Shown here one piece after another: positions 41,102-52,261 of a DNA stretch of 64,000 bases (the stretch's first letter is position 1; every line of letters begins with the position of its first letter). Below the pieces are notes generated by a model. The model saw nothing but the letters and a program-made list of their open reading frames with translations. It made no database searches and was not told the DNA's origin. This DNA is from Streptomyces sp. MMBL 11-1 (GTDB lineage: Bacteria > Actinomycetota > Actinomycetes > Streptomycetales > Streptomycetaceae), in contig NZ_CP117709.1 in NCBI RefSeq assembly GCF_028622875.1, positions 744,001 through 808,000 on the forward strand, in the 5' to 3' direction. The position numbers and the translations under genes are program-made.

Positions 41102-42682
41102 CTACCAGCTGGCCTTGCGGTACAGCTCCCACAGTTGCATCACGGTCTGCGGGTCGAGTGCGCGCTCGGTGCCGCCGATGTCCTCGCCCGAGGCGATGTA
41201 CGGCTTGGCCTGCCACAGGGGCAGCAGGCGCACGTCCTCGACGAGGATCTCCTGGGCCCGCTCGAACTGCTTGCTGACCGCGCCCCGGTCGCTCTCCTGC
41301 CGCGAGGCGGGGATCAGCTGCTGGGTGATCTCCTTGTTGATGTACGGGGTGCCGGTGACGCTCTCCTTGCCCACGAAGGGCGCGATGAAGTTGTCGGGGT
41401 CCGGGAAGTCCGGGAACCAGCCGCGGCCGAAGACCGGGTACTCGCCCTTGTTGAAGCCCTTCTGGAAGGCCGTCCAGGGCTCGCCCCGCAGCGTGATCCT
41501 GAACAGTCCGGAGGCCTCCAGCTGCCGCTTGAGCTCCTCGAACTCGGGCTCCGTGGAGGAGCCGTACCGGTCGGTGGTGTACCAGAACGTCATCTTCACG
41601 GGCTCGGTGATGCCGGCCTTGGTGAGGATGTTCTTCGCCTTCTTGACGTCCGGGTCGCCGAAGGTGTCGAAGAAGCTCGTGGTGTGTCCGGCGATGCCCC
41701 TGGGGACCATGGAGTAGAGCGGCTCGGCGGTTCCCCGGTAGACCTTGGCGACCAGGGCGTCGCGGTCGACCACGTGGGCGATGGCCTTGCGCACGGCGGG
41801 GTTCCCGGCGGCCGGGTCGTTCGGGTTGAAGACCAGGAAGCGGATGTCCGAGCCGGTGCTCTCGACGACCTGGAGGCCGGCGTTGTCGTCCTTGTTGTCC
41901 TCCAGGCTGACGACCTCCTCGGCGGTCAGCCCCCGGTAGGTGGCGTCGATCTCGTCCGCCTTGAGCGCGCTCACCATGGCGGCGGACTTCTCGAAGTAGC
42001 GGATGGTGACCGCGTCGTTCTTGCGGTTGGCGAAGCCCTTGTAGTCCGGGTTCTTCTTCAGCTCGGCGGTGGCCCGGTCCTTGTAGGACTCCAGGAGGTA
42101 GGGGCCGGAACCGGTGACCTTGCCGTCGTCGCGGATCTTGTCCTTGCGGTAGTCGCCGGGGGCGACGAGCGACATGGCGGGCGTGGCCAGGATGAACGGG
42201 AACGTGGCGTCCGACTTGTTCAGGTGGAAGACGACCGTGTCGTCGCCCTTGGTCTCGATCCGGTCCAGGGAGTCGAGCATCCCGGCCGGTCCGCCCTTGA
42301 AGTGGATGTCCACGATGCGGTCGATGGAGTACTTCACGGCCTCGGCGTCGAGCTTCTCGCCGTTGGAGAACGTGAGGTTCTTCTTGAGCGTGCACCGGTA
42401 CGCCATGCTCGTGGCGTCGGTGAACTCGCAGGACTTCGCCGCGTCCGGCTCCGGGTTCGTGCTGCCTGAGGGGAAGCTCACCAAGGTCTGGTAAACGTTC
42501 CGCATCAGTTCCCAGGACCCGTCCCAGGCTGCCGCGGGATCGAGCGTGGACGGGGAGCTGGTCGTCCCGACGACTATCTTCTGGTCCGTTTCCGATCCGC
42601 TGTCGGAAAGGAGACCGCAGCCGGCCAGCAGAGAAAGGGAAGCTAGGGCTGCAGCAGCCTGCAGACTGGCCCGGTAGAACAC
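41102..42682 (-). CDS. ABC transporter family-5 substrate-binding lipoprotein
   Basis: This 526-residue extracytoplasmic solute-binding protein is of the peptide/nickel/oligopeptide (SBP_bac_5) family. The signal peptide ends in a lipobox (SLSLLAGC, Cys22), followed by the family start KIVVGTTSSPSTLDPAAAWD. YRCTLKKNLTFSNGEKLDAE, the signature DIRFLVFNPNDPAAGNPAVRKAIAHVVDRDAL, and the C-terminal LLPLWQAKPYIASG follow. It would deliver a peptide or similar ligand to an ABC permease, but no permease or ATPase gene is adjacent, so it is an orphan. GTG 42682 has GGAG at proper distance; a GTG two codons upstream is too close. Confidence 0.92.
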   Translation of the reverse strand: MFYRASLQAAAALASLSLLAGCGLLSDSGSETDQKIVVGTTSSPSTLDPAAAWDGSWELMRNVYQTLVSFPSGSTNPEPDAAKSCEFTDATSMAYRCTLKKNLTFSNGEKLDAEAVKYSIDRIVDIHFKGGPAGMLDSLDRIETKGDDTVVFHLNKSDATFPFILATPAMSLVAPGDYRKDKIRDDGKVTGSGPYLLESYKDRATAELKKNPDYKGFANRKNDAVTIRYFEKSAAMVSALKADEIDATYRGLTAEEVVSLEDNKDDNAGLQVVESTGSDIRFLVFNPNDPAAGNPAVRKAIAHVVDRDALVAKVYRGTAEPLYSMVPRGIAGHTTSFFDTFGDPDVKKAKNILTKAGITEPVKMTFWYTTDRYGSSTEPEFEELKRQLEASGLFRITLRGEPWTAFQKGFNKGEYPVFGRGWFPDFPDPDNFIAPFVGKESVTGTPYINKEITQQLIPASRQESDRGAVSKQFERAQEILVEDVRLLPLWQAKPYIASGEDIGGTERALDPQTVMQLWELYRKASW

Positions 42683-42800
42683 GTGCACGCTCCTCGATCA
42701 GCCATGGGTCGGCAGACCATACCGCAGCGCCCCACCGGGTCAATCCGCTGGCCCGGCGGGGCACTTGGCTCAATCAAGGCCAAACCGGTCCAGGCCGCTC

Positions 42801-43556
42801 TCAGCCCACGCCGGCGTTGAGGAAAATTCCCCCGTCGACCACGAGGGTCTGTCCGGTGATCCAGTCGGCCTGTGCGGAGGTGAGGAAGGCCGCCGCGCCC
42901 CCGATGTCCTCGGGCACGCCGAGCCGGCCCAGCGGATAGGCGGCGGCCGCCTCCGCTTCGCGGCCTTCGTAGAGGGCTTCGGCGAACCTGGTCTTGACCA
43001 CGGCCGGGGCAATGGCGTTGACCCGGACGACCGGGGCGAACTCGTGCGCCAGCTGGAGCGTCAGGTTGACCATCGCCGCCTTGCTCATGCCGTACGCGCC
43101 GATGAACGGCGAGGCGGAGACCCCGGCGACCGAGGCGATGTTCACGATCGACCCGCCGTTCTCCTTCTGCCAGGCCTTCCAGGTCTGCTGGGCGAAGCCC
43201 AGGGCCGAGATCACGTTGGTCTCGTAGACCTTGCGGGCGACGTTCAGGTCGAGCTCCGCCATGGGGCCGAAGACCGGATTCGTCCCGGCGTTGTTCACCA
43301 GGTGGTCGACCCGGCCGAAGGCCTCCATCGTGCGCTCGACCGCCGCGGCCTGGTGCGCCTCGTCGTGCGCCTTGCCCGCGATGCCGATCACCCGGTCGGA
43401 GCCGAGCCGCTCGACGGCTTCCTTCAGGGCGTCCTCGCCCCGCCCGGTGATGGCCACCCGGTCGCCGCGGGCGACGAACGCCTCGGCGATCCCGTAGCCG
43501 ATGCCCCGGCTCGCGCCCGTGACGAGGGCGACCTTTCCGCTGTCCTGCACCGTCAT
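42801..43556 (-). CDS. Short-chain dehydrogenase/reductase (FabG-like)
   Basis: This is a 251-residue classical SDR: GKVALVTGASRGIGYGIAEA (T-G-x-x-x-G-I-G), VDHLVNNAGTNP (N-N-A-G), catalytic serine SIVNIASVAGVSA, Y-x-x-x-K in GAYGMSKAAMVNLT, and the cofactor-proximal VNAIAPAVVKT; the terminal GGAAAFLTSAQADWITGQTLVVDGGIFL is standard. It likely uses NADP(H). Only 20 bp separates it from the upstream FabG paralogue, so they form one transcript; GAAGGG precedes its ATG. Confidence 0.94.
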   Translation of the reverse strand: MTVQDSGKVALVTGASRGIGYGIAEAFVARGDRVAITGRGEDALKEAVERLGSDRVIGIAGKAHDEAHQAAAVERTMEAFGRVDHLVNNAGTNPVFGPMAELDLNVARKVYETNVISALGFAQQTWKAWQKENGGSIVNIASVAGVSASPFIGAYGMSKAAMVNLTLQLAHEFAPVVRVNAIAPAVVKTRFAEALYEGREAEAAAAYPLGRLGVPEDIGGAAAFLTSAQADWITGQTLVVDGGIFLNAGVG

Positions 43557-43576
43557 GTTGTCCGCTGCCCTTCGGA

Positions 43577-44338
43577 TCAGTTGAGGGGTCCGCCGGCCAC
43601 GTACATGACCTGGCCGGAGACGAAGCCCGCGTCGTCGCCCGCGAAGAAGGCGATGGCGTTGGCGACGTCCTCGGGACGGCCGACGCGCTGGACCGGGATC
43701 TGGGTTGCGGCGGCCGCCTGGAACTCCTCGAAGCCCATGCCGACGCGGGCGGCCGTCTGCGCGGTCATCTCCGTGACGATGAAGCCGGGCGCGACCGCGT
43801 TGGCGGTGACGCCGAACTTGCCCAGTTCCTTGGCGAGCGTCTTGGTGAGGCCCTGGAGCCCCGCCTTGACCGCGGAGTAGTTGGCCTGGCCCCGGTTGCC
43901 GAGGGCCGAGGAAGAGGAGAGCGAGACGATCCGGCCGAACTTGGCCTCGACCATGTGGGCCTGGACGGCCTTCGCCATCAGGAACGCGCCCTTGAGGTGC
44001 ACGTTCATCACGAGGTCCCAGTCGGACTCGCTCATCTTGAACAGCAGGTTGTCGCGGAGCACGCCCGCGTTGTTCACGAGGATCGTCGGCGCGCCCAGCT
44101 CGGCGGCGACCCGCGCGACGGCGGCTTCCACCTGGCCGGCGTCCGACACGTCGCAGCCGACGGCGAGCGCGGTGCCCCCGGCGGCGGTGATCTTCTCGAC
44201 CGTGTCCTTGCAGGCCGCCTCGTCGAGATCGAGTACGGCGACGGAACGGCCCTCGGCCGCGAGACGTACGGCGGTGGCGGCGCCGATGCCCCGCGCCGCT
44301 CCCGTCACGATGGCGACGCGCTGCTCGGTGGTGGACAT
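43577..44338 (-). CDS. 3-oxoacyl-ACP reductase-like SDR (FabG family)
   Basis: This 253-residue SDR has QRVAIVTGAARGIGAATAVR, the NAD(P) selectivity strand VAVLDLDEAAC (aspartate after strand 2, favouring NAD(H)), ILVNNAGVLRDNLLFKM, RIVSLSSSSALGNRGQANYSAVKAGLQG (catalytic S, Y and K) and VNAVAP-type VTANAVAPGFIVTEMT. FabG motifs such as N-N-A-G-x-x-R-D-x-x-x-x-K-M/x are present, so reduction of a 3-oxoacyl thioester is plausible, though the acidic selectivity residue suggests a catabolic or NAD-linked role. It is first in the two-SDR transcript; AGGAG lies upstream of the ATG. Confidence 0.93.
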   Translation of the reverse strand: MSTTEQRVAIVTGAARGIGAATAVRLAAEGRSVAVLDLDEAACKDTVEKITAAGGTALAVGCDVSDAGQVEAAVARVAAELGAPTILVNNAGVLRDNLLFKMSESDWDLVMNVHLKGAFLMAKAVQAHMVEAKFGRIVSLSSSSALGNRGQANYSAVKAGLQGLTKTLAKELGKFGVTANAVAPGFIVTEMTAQTAARVGMGFEEFQAAAATQIPVQRVGRPEDVANAIAFFAGDDAGFVSGQVMYVAGGPLN

Positions 44339-44557
44339 GCTTGTTTCTCCTCGCCCTTGGATCGCGGCTCAGCGGACGTCGGGGCGTTTCCCTGACGGAA
44401 AGACGCCCGATCACTGAGCAACCGCTTAGTACCTTCAGCAGACGAGACGCTAGAAGCCCTGGCACCCGGTGTCAACGGCGCACGCCCCGGCGGGCCGCAC
44501 GTCACACCGGGCGGCAGCGCACGCCGCTGTGCCGTCGCGGTCCCGCCGGGGTGTGGA

Positions 44558-44941
44558 TCAGCGCACGAGGAGGTCGAGCAGCCGTTCCACCTCGCCGGCC
44601 GGGTCGGTGGTCAGGCCGCTGTGCACGGCGCCGGGCTGGACGACCGTGGAGCGCGGGGCGATCAGCCAGCGGAACCGCCGTCCGGCGTCGTCGCCCGCCG
44701 CCTGACCGGCGCCCTCGCCCCCGCCGCAGACCCCTTCGACGGCGCGCAGGGCGGCCCGCACCCCGGCGGCGTCGGCCCCCGGGTCCAGCGCGAGCAGCTT
44801 CGCCTCGTCGAGGTGCGTACGGGCGGCGACGAACGAGTGGGCCCGGCAGTAGACGAGCACCCCGGCGTTGAAGCATTCCCCCCGCTCGACCCGGGGCACG
44901 ACGCGCAGCAGCGCGTACTCGAAGACGTCGCGCCGCGTCAT
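44558..44941 (-). CDS. DUF3037 family protein
   Basis: This is a 127-residue protein. The N-terminal block FEYALLRVVPRVERGECFNAGVLVYC is the DUF3037 signature, and RRFRWLIAPRSTVVQPGAVHSGLT is the second conserved block. Its start overlaps the stop of the HipA-like kinase gene (ATGA), and the two families habitually co-occur. The biochemical role is unknown; it may modulate or be modified by the kinase. Confidence 0.88.
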   Translation of the reverse strand: MTRRDVFEYALLRVVPRVERGECFNAGVLVYCRAHSFVAARTHLDEAKLLALDPGADAAGVRAALRAVEGVCGGGEGAGQAAGDDAGRRFRWLIAPRSTVVQPGAVHSGLTTDPAGEVERLLDLLVR

Positions 44942-45813
44942 CGGCCGTCCTCCTCGGCGGCACCGGCGGCTGCCGCGGTCCGGCCGCCGCCGGGCTTCTG
45001 CCGGGGAGGCAGACGCTCGGTGAGCCAGCCGGGAGCCTGGGAGGGCCGGGTCGCGGCCGGCGCGTCCAGGGTGATCCGCTCGTGGATGTCGGCGGCCCGC
45101 GCGAGCAGCGGCGCGATGTAGGCCCGGCGCACCTCGTCGGCGGAGGCGAAGCCGGGCTCGTCGGCCAGCCAGACGTCGGGCACGTCGGCGGCCACCTCGG
45201 CGAGCAGTTCTTCGGTGACCAGCGGGGCGAGCTCGGCGGCCGCGGCCGCGATGTCCGGCCCGAAGGGCGCCAGGACGTGGTCCGAGGCGTTGTACGGCTT
45301 GGCGGCGGACGTCTGGGCGCCGGGCCAGTTGTGGTGCCAGATCATGGTCGCGCCGTGGTCGATGAGCCAGAGGTCGCCGTGCCAGACGAGCAGGTTGGGG
45401 TTGCGCCAGGAGCGGTCGACGTTGTTGATCAGCGCGTCGAACCAGACGACCCGCCCGGCCTCGGCCGCCCCGACCTCGTACGCGAGCGGATCGAACCCGA
45501 ACGAGCCCGGCAGGTAGTCCATCCCGAGGTTCAGTCCGCCGCTCGCGCGGAGCAGCTCCTGCACCTCCTCGTCGGGCTCGGCGAGTCCGATGACGGGGTC
45601 GAGCTCGATGGTCACCAGCTCGGGCACCCGCAGCCCCAGCCGACGGCCCAGTTCCCCGCAGATGATCTCCGCGACGAGCGTCTTGCGGCCCTGGCCCGCC
45701 CCGGTGAACTTCATGACGTACGTACCCAGGTCGTCGGCCTCGACGATCCCGGGGAGCGAGCCGCCCTCACGCAAAGGCGTGACATAGCGGGTCGCTACGA
45801 CCTCTTCCAGCAC
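44938..45813 (-). CDS. HipA-like kinase family protein
   Basis: This 291-residue protein has the HipA/PI3-4-kinase-like fold. GTYVMKFTGAGQGRKTLVAEIICGELGRRLGL (ATP-binding lysine and following acidic helix), MDYLPGSFGFDPL, WFDALINNVDRSWRNPNLLV (catalytic D with N: N-x-D-R) and LWLIDHGATMIWHHNW (metal-binding D-H-G) give a complete active site. Free-standing HipA-like kinases phosphorylate proteins or small molecules; the DUF3037 partner differs from the HipB antitoxin, and no HTH HipB gene is present, so this is not a classical toxin-antitoxin module. The C-terminus is low complexity. The start is GTG. Confidence 0.88.
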   Translation of the reverse strand: MLEEVVATRYVTPLREGGSLPGIVEADDLGTYVMKFTGAGQGRKTLVAEIICGELGRRLGLRVPELVTIELDPVIGLAEPDEEVQELLRASGGLNLGMDYLPGSFGFDPLAYEVGAAEAGRVVWFDALINNVDRSWRNPNLLVWHGDLWLIDHGATMIWHHNWPGAQTSAAKPYNASDHVLAPFGPDIAAAAAELAPLVTEELLAEVAADVPDVWLADEPGFASADEVRRAYIAPLLARAADIHERITLDAPAATRPSQAPGWLTERLPPRQKPGGGRTAAAAGAAEEDGR

Positions 45814-46188
45814 TTTCCCAGGCCACCTATCTGTTCATCCTTGCAATCCACGGACTGCCGCTCGGGGGCGTTGAGACGGGGATCGCCGGTCGACGGCGCT
45901 GGGGAGAATCCGGGGAGCTTCGGCGGACGAACCGGCGTCCCCGCTCCCCCAGCAGACCGTCGATGGTGCCGCGCCCCTCACCGCCTGCTTCCGGCATGAA
46001 GAGAACAGAGTAACCGAGGGTGATCGTCGGCGAGGAGGGCCCGGGCCACCGGGCAAGGGTCGCGACGGACCGTCCGACTTCGCGGCCCCGAACCGCGCGG
46101 AGGGCCCGCTCGCGCCCCGTGCGGCGGCGCCCTCGACGTTCCCGGTCCCGGTCGATCCACTCCCGCCGGGCCACGGGGCCCGCGACCT
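45814..46188. other. Intergenic boundary between conserved region and biosynthetic cluster, no gene supported
   Basis: This is a 375-bp gap. Spurious Arg/Ser-rich frames occur but none has coding-like composition. AACAGAGTAACCGAGGG (about 46004-46020) is the least GC-rich part and could hold the HipA promoter. GGGGAGC near 45912 and GCTCCCC near 45945 form a possible long-loop hairpin. Confidence 0.5.
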
Positions 46189-46587
46189 TCAGGCCTCCGC
46201 GCGCGGCGGTTCCGGGACGACGGCGCCCAGGGCCGGTTCGGCGTAGACGTACTCCTCGATCCGGTCGATGAGACCGTCCTGGAAGCGGAAGTAGACCGCG
46301 GCGTGGACATCGCCGCGGGACCCGTCGTTCCCGGTCAGGTGCAGCACGTGCTGCTGGAACACCTCGTCGGGATTGCGGAACCGGCGGATCACGTCGTAGC
46401 TCAGCGAGTCGACGCCCGCGGTGAAGGACCTGAGCCGCTCCAGGCTCTCCTCGATCGGCTGTTCGCCCTGGCCGTCGTTCTGCCGCACCGTGGCGGCCTC
46501 GGTGCACATCGTCCGAGCGGCGGTGAAGTCGAACGCCTCCAGACTCCGCAGAAACAGGTTCACCCGGTCGTCGATGTCGTGTGTCAT
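46189..46587 (-). CDS. SnoaL-like polyketide cyclase/NTF2-fold protein
   Basis: This is a 132-residue NTF2-fold protein: helices DRVNLFLRSLEAFDFTAARTMCTEAATVRQND then SLERLRSFTAGVDSLSYDVIRRFRN and the sheet EVFQQHVLHLTGNDGSRGDVHAAVYFRFQDGLIDRIEEYVY, the usual SnoaL-like finish (F-x-D-G-L-I-x-R-I-x-E-Y). In polyketide clusters this fold catalyses aldol cyclisation or related steps. It is 59 bp downstream of the carboxylic acid reductase on the same strand, so a role in closing the ring of the aldehyde product is attractive. AGGAAGGG precedes ATG. Confidence 0.82.
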   Translation of the reverse strand: MTHDIDDRVNLFLRSLEAFDFTAARTMCTEAATVRQNDGQGEQPIEESLERLRSFTAGVDSLSYDVIRRFRNPDEVFQQHVLHLTGNDGSRGDVHAAVYFRFQDGLIDRIEEYVYAEPALGAVVPEPPRAEA

Positions 46588-46646
46588 GGCGGTTTCCCTT
46601 CCTGATGTGGTGACGCAGGCGCTGTCGGCAGCCGGTCGCGGCCCGG

Positions 46647-49600
46647 TCAGGGACGGAAGAGGAGCCCGAGTGCGCGCAGGTCGGTGACGTACTTGCGGAT
46701 CAGGTCCGGCGACACCCGGGGGATGTCGCCCCCGGGGCCGACCCCCGCCGCCCTTACGGCGGCGTGGAAGCGCCCGGCGGGGAGCGGCGACCCCGGGGCG
46801 CCCTCGCCGGGTTGCGCGTAGGCGCCGAGCAGCGGGAGCAGCGAGTGCCTCCGGTGTTTCTCCGGCAGGGCGCGGAGCGCCGCGGTGAAGCGGGTGAGCC
46901 AGGCGCCGTGGTCGTCGATCCGCCTGATCGGGTGGCCGGCCTCGATGAGCCAGTCGACGAAGGTGTCCAGGGAGACGCCGTCGTCGTGCGGGTTGACCAC
47001 GTTGAAGGTCCGGTGGCCCTCGGTGGTCCGTGCGCCGAGCGCGACGACGGCCTCCGCGGTGAAGTCGACCGGCAGGCCGTCGTGGTGCGCACGGGACCCC
47101 GCCCGGTAGAACGAGCCGGGCGCGATGCCGGTGGCGACCAGGCTGAGCAGCAGGCGGGTGAGGACGTCGGGCACGTTGACCTGCCCGGCGTACGTGCTGT
47201 GCGCCAGGAGCAGGTCGGACCGGAAGACGGTGACCGGCAGGCCGTAGCGCTCGTGCGCTTCCCGGAGCAGGACCTCGCCGGCCCATTTGCTGGTCGCGTA
47301 CCCGTCGGCGTACCCCTGGCCGATGCTCCGTACCGGGCTGGTGGCGCGGATGTCGGCGTCCTCGGCAGGGGTTCCGAGGCAGACGGCGACCGTCGAGACG
47401 TAGGTGACGGGCTTCAGCCGCGCGGTGAGCGCCAGCCGGATCACTTCGGCGGTGCCGAGGACGTTGGGGCCGAACAGTTCGCTGTACGGCAGCAGGTGGT
47501 TGACCAGCGCGGCCGGGTGGACGATCAGGTCCACGGTGTCGGCCAGCTCCCGCCAGGTGTCCTCGCTCAGACCCAGCCGCGGTGCGCCGATGTCCCCCGC
47601 GAGCACCTCCAGGGTCTTCCCGGCCGCCGTGCGGTAGCGCCGGAGCAGCGCGGCGTCGCCGCTGTCGAAGGCTGCCTCCAGCCGCCTGGCCGCGACGGTC
47701 GCGTCGCTGCCGCGGACGAGGCAGATCAGCCGCCCGCCCGAGGACGCCAGCCGCTCCAGCCACTCCAGGCAGAGGAACCGGCCGAGGTAGCCGGTGGCTC
47801 CGGTCAGCAGGACCGTCCGTACGTCGCTGTCGGGGCGGGGCCTCGGCGGAACCGCGGCGAGCGTGGGCGCGTCGAGGAACTTCTCCAGGGTGAGGTCCCC
47901 GGCGCGGACTTCGGTGCGGTGCTCCCCGTGCACGGAGGCGAAGGTGGGCCGCCGCGTCCCGTCCGGCCGGCGGGCCGAAGCGATGTACCGCGCCACCTCC
48001 GCCAGATCATTGGCCGGGCTGATGATCACACCGACCGGGACGTCGACGTGGAAGATCTCCTTCATGAGCCCGGAGAACGACACGGCGGAGAGGGAGTCCC
48101 CGCCGAGGTCGGTGAAGTGCGCGCCGGGCCGGAGAGCGGTGCTCGCACATCCCAGCAGGGCCTGGGCGGCCCGGGTGACCGTCTCCTCCACCGGCCGGTC
48201 CGCCCCCGTGCGCCGCAGTTCGCCCAGCCGGCGGTCCTGGCCGTCGGCCAGCTGCTCGTACAGCAGCTCCAGGGCCGGCCCGTAGCGCTCCTTGAGGCGG
48301 GGGCGCAGGAGTTTGTGGCTCTCGGTGAAGAGGCCGTTTTCGGGGCTGAAGGGCTCGGTCTCGACGAGGATCCCGCGGGGGATCTCGTACGAGTTGAGTC
48401 CGGCCCCTCTGGCAGTGCTCCGGAGGGATTCCATGAGCAGCGGCCGGAGCGCTTCGGTGTCCCCGCCGCACCCGGCCAGCGCGGCCGGGGTGGGCACCAC
48501 CACCGCGAGCAGGTAGGCGCGCTCGCTGTTGCCGTACAGGTAGAGGTGCTGGACGAGAGGGCTGCCGAGGAGAACGGTCTCCAGGCGGGACACGGCCACG
48601 AACTCGCCCTGGGACAGCTTCAGGGTGTCCTTCGTACGGTCGACGTAGACCAGCCGGTCGGGCCCGGTCTCGGCGAAGACGTCACCGGTGCGGTAGTAGC
48701 CGTCCGCGTCGAAGACCGTGGCGGTGAGGTCGGGGCGCCGGTAGTAGCCGGGGATGAGCGTGTGCGACTTGAGAAGGAGTTCGCCGCGCGGATACGGCAG
48801 GTCGGTCGCGTAGTAGCCCAGTTCGGGGACGTCCACCAGCTTGTAGTCGGTGACCGGAGGGCGCTGGACCACCGTGTCCAGCAGCACGCCGCCCGCTTCG
48901 GTGGAGCCGTAGCCGGTGTAGAGGTGGAAACCGAGGACGGACTCGACGAACGCCGCGAGCTCGGCGGAGAGCGGGGCGGTGCCGACGAACGCCTTGGCGA
49001 CCCGTCCGCCCAGGAAGTCCTCCCGTATCGCCCTCCTGACCGCTGCCTCGGTGTCACCCGGCTCGCCGACCCGGCGGTCCAGCTCGCTCCGGTAGTGCTG
49101 GAGGAGCATGTCGCACAGGCGCGGGACCATGGTCAGCTCCGTGGGGCGGACCAGGGCGATGTCCTCGAACAGGGTGGACAGGTCGTCGGCGGCCGTGAAG
49201 TAGCCGGTGCCCCCCTTCAGGAGTGAGCCCATCACCGCGTAGCGGCCGGCGAGATGGCTCTGCGGAAGGTAGAGGACGCTGATCGCGGGGGTGTCGGCCG
49301 CCCCGTAGCTGAACCCGTACCACGCGGTGCTCAGGAGCCGTTGGGTGTACATGGCGCCCTTGGGTGCGCCGGTGCTGCCGGAGGTGTAGATGAGCAGGGA
49401 GAGCGGGTCCTCACCCGGGGCCGCGGTGTACAGGGGCGGGGGCGGCAGGGCGCTGCCCCGGTCGGTCAACTCGGCCAGTGTCTCCACGGCGACCGGGCTC
49501 CCGGCCCCGGCCAGGCGTTCCCGGGCGGCCGCCGCCCCGCGCGGGCCGGTGGCCCCCCGGCCGTGGTCGAAGACGACGAGGCGCCGGATCGTGCTCGACG

Positions 49601-50084
49601 CGAGGACCACGTCCACGGCGGTGTCCAGCCGGTCGACGCTCGCGGCCAGCACCGTCGGCTCGGACTCCGCGACGATCGGCGCCAGTCGGGACGGCGAGGC
49701 GTTGGACTGGAGCGGCACGGGCACGGCCCCCAGGTGGATGCACGCCAGGTCGAGCGTCGCGTAGTCGGTGCTGGTGAAGCCGAGGGTGCAGATCCGGTCG
49801 CCGGGGCCCAGGGGGTACTCCGGGTCGTGGTGCCACCGGCCGGCCAGCGCGCGGACACGGGACCACAGTTCGCGGTAGCTGATGGTGTCGAAGCGCGGGA
49901 GGAGCCGCCCGGTCTCCGGGTCCCGGGCGCGTTCGCCGAGGGCGGGCAGATCCCCGTGGCTCTCCAGTACGGACGCCATGACCTCGGCGAGCGCCCGGCC
50001 CGGGGCTACGGAGGCCAGGGCCTCGGCAAGCCCCTGGCCCGGGTCGCGCGCCGGCGCGGTGGCGGCGTCCAGCGGTTCGGCCAT
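46647..50084 (-). CDS. Carboxylic acid reductase (adenylation - carrier - thioester reductase)
   Basis: This is a 1145-residue CAR. The adenylation domain (about 1-640) has [20 protein letters not shown] (about 235, the P-loop-like A3 core), [33 protein letters not shown] and [20 protein letters not shown] (A8 to A10 region, with lysine in K-L-S-Q-G-E). The carrier domain has [17 protein letters not shown] (phosphopantetheine serine about 665). The reductase domain (about 755-1145) has [19 protein letters not shown] (NADP loop), [10 protein letters not shown] and the Y-x-x-x-K in [13 protein letters not shown]. It converts a free acid to an aldehyde using ATP and NADPH. In this cluster it would reduce the polyketide acid released by the TE domain. 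GGAGGATCC precedes ATG. Confidence 0.94.
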   Translation of the reverse strand: MAEPLDAATAPARDPGQGLAEALASVAPGRALAEVMASVLESHGDLPALGERARDPETGRLLPRFDTISYRELWSRVRALAGRWHHDPEYPLGPGDRICTLGFTSTDYATLDLACIHLGAVPVPLQSNASPSRLAPIVAESEPTVLAASVDRLDTAVDVVLASSTIRRLVVFDHGRGATGPRGAAAARERLAGAGSPVAVETLAELTDRGSALPPPPLYTAAPGEDPLSLLIYTSGSTGAPKGAMYTQRLLSTAWYGFSYGAADTPAISVLYLPQSHLAGRYAVMGSLLKGGTGYFTAADDLSTLFEDIALVRPTELTMVPRLCDMLLQHYRSELDRRVGEPGDTEAAVRRAIREDFLGGRVAKAFVGTAPLSAELAAFVESVLGFHLYTGYGSTEAGGVLLDTVVQRPPVTDYKLVDVPELGYYATDLPYPRGELLLKSHTLIPGYYRRPDLTATVFDADGYYRTGDVFAETGPDRLVYVDRTKDTLKLSQGEFVAVSRLETVLLGSPLVQHLYLYGNSERAYLLAVVVPTPAALAGCGGDTEALRPLLMESLRSTARGAGLNSYEIPRGILVETEPFSPENGLFTESHKLLRPRLKERYGPALELLYEQLADGQDRRLGELRRTGADRPVEETVTRAAQALLGCASTALRPGAHFTDLGGDSLSAVSFSGLMKEIFHVDVPVGVIISPANDLAEVARYIASARRPDGTRRPTFASVHGEHRTEVRAGDLTLEKFLDAPTLAAVPPRPRPDSDVRTVLLTGATGYLGRFLCLEWLERLASSGGRLICLVRGSDATVAARRLEAAFDSGDAALLRRYRTAAGKTLEVLAGDIGAPRLGLSEDTWRELADTVDLIVHPAALVNHLLPYSELFGPNVLGTAEVIRLALTARLKPVTYVSTVAVCLGTPAEDADIRATSPVRSIGQGYADGYATSKWAGEVLLREAHERYGLPVTVFRSDLLLAHSTYAGQVNVPDVLTRLLLSLVATGIAPGSFYRAGSRAHHDGLPVDFTAEAVVALGARTTEGHRTFNVVNPHDDGVSLDTFVDWLIEAGHPIRRIDDHGAWLTRFTAALRALPEKHRRHSLLPLLGAYAQPGEGAPGSPLPAGRFHAAVRAAGVGPGGDIPRVSPDLIRKYVTDLRALGLLFRP

Positions 50085-50182
50085 GGTGGATCCTCCGGTG
50101 GCGGTTCCGTGGTGGGGACGGTGCGGGGCGGGGCCGCTCGTGGGCGCGGCGGCCCGGTGGCCGGCCTCGGGCGGTACGGACG

Positions 50183-51376
<1,194 letters not shown>

Positions 51377-51472
51377 CGTGTCCGTCCTTTCCGGGCCGCC
51401 GAGCGGTCGGCCGCCGGTGTTCGGTGGTGTGCCGTCAGATGCCGGGGGCGTTCCGGACGGCGGCCGAGGGTC

Positions 51473-52261
51473 TCAGCACAGACTCGCGGTCTTCCCGCCG
51501 TCGATGACGACGTTGCTCCCGGTGATCCATGAGGCGCGGGGAGAGACCAGGAAGCTCACGGCGTCGGCGATGTCCTCGGGCTCCCCGAGCCGCCCGAGCG
51601 GGATCTCGGCGGCCCACTGTCCGGTGAGGTCGTCGGGATCTCCGCCGTGGAGTTCGACGATCCGGGTGCGGGCGATCTCCGAGGCCGGTGTCTCCACGTT
51701 GCCCAGGCAGACGGAGACGACCCGGATGCCGTCCGGCGCCAGCTCGGCGGAGAGGCCCTTGCTGTACGTCTCCAGCGCGGACTTGGCGGCGGCGTAGTGC
51801 AGGAGGTTCGGGTAGGCCGCGACGCTCGCGATCGACGACACGTGGACGATGGCGCCGCCGTTCTCGCGCATGGCGGGCACGAGGGCCGCGTTGAGCCGGA
51901 CGGCGGCGAGGAAGTTGATGTCCATCGTGTACTGCCAGTCGTTCTCCAGCTCCAGCACGCTCTGGAACGAACGGCAGCCGCCTGCGTTGTTGACGATGAT
52001 GTCCACCCCGCCCAGCAGCTTCAGCGCGGTGTCGGCGAAGTTCCGCACTCCGTCGGGGGTGCTGAGGTCGGCCGCGACGAACGCGGCGCCCCGCGGTGTG
52101 TGCGGGGTCTCGCTGCGGGCCGAGGTGACGACGGTCGCGCCGGCGTCGAGCAGGTTGCGCGCGATGGCCGCGCCGATCCCGCGGCTGCCGCCGGTGACCA
52201 CGGCACGTCGGCCCGCCAGCTCACCGGACGGTGTGGGGATGCGGCTGCTCTCCGTCGCCAT
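51473..52261 (-). CDS. Short-chain dehydrogenase/reductase, cluster ketoreductase
   Basis: This 262-residue SDR has GRRAVVTGGSRGIGAAIARN, VDIIVNNAGGCRSF, AIVHVSSIASVAAYPNLLHYAAAKSALETY (catalytic S, Y, K) and VSVCLGNVETPASEIA; the C-terminus is ASWITGSNVVIDGGKTASL. Arginine and serine after strand 2 (SARSE) suggest NADPH preference. By position it is the first gene of the leftward transcript, divergent from the ene-reductase. The likely role is reduction of a ketone on the polyketide, such as the C-alpha ketone that separates actiphenol from cycloheximide. Confidence 0.92.
   Translation of the reverse strand: MATESSRIPTPSGELAGRRAVVTGGSRGIGAAIARNLLDAGATVVTSARSETPHTPRGAAFVAADLSTPDGVRNFADTALKLLGGVDIIVNNAGGCRSFQSVLELENDWQYTMDINFLAAVRLNAALVPAMRENGGAIVHVSSIASVAAYPNLLHYAAAKSALETYSKGLSAELAPDGIRVVSVCLGNVETPASEIARTRIVELHGGDPDDLTGQWAAEIPLGRLGEPEDIADAVSFLVSPRASWITGSNVVIDGGKTASLC

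Noticed and set aside
44938..45813. Classical HipBA toxin-antitoxin module
   Set aside because: There is no HTH HipB antitoxin gene; the overlapping partner is DUF3037, which is not a DNA-binding protein by sequence.
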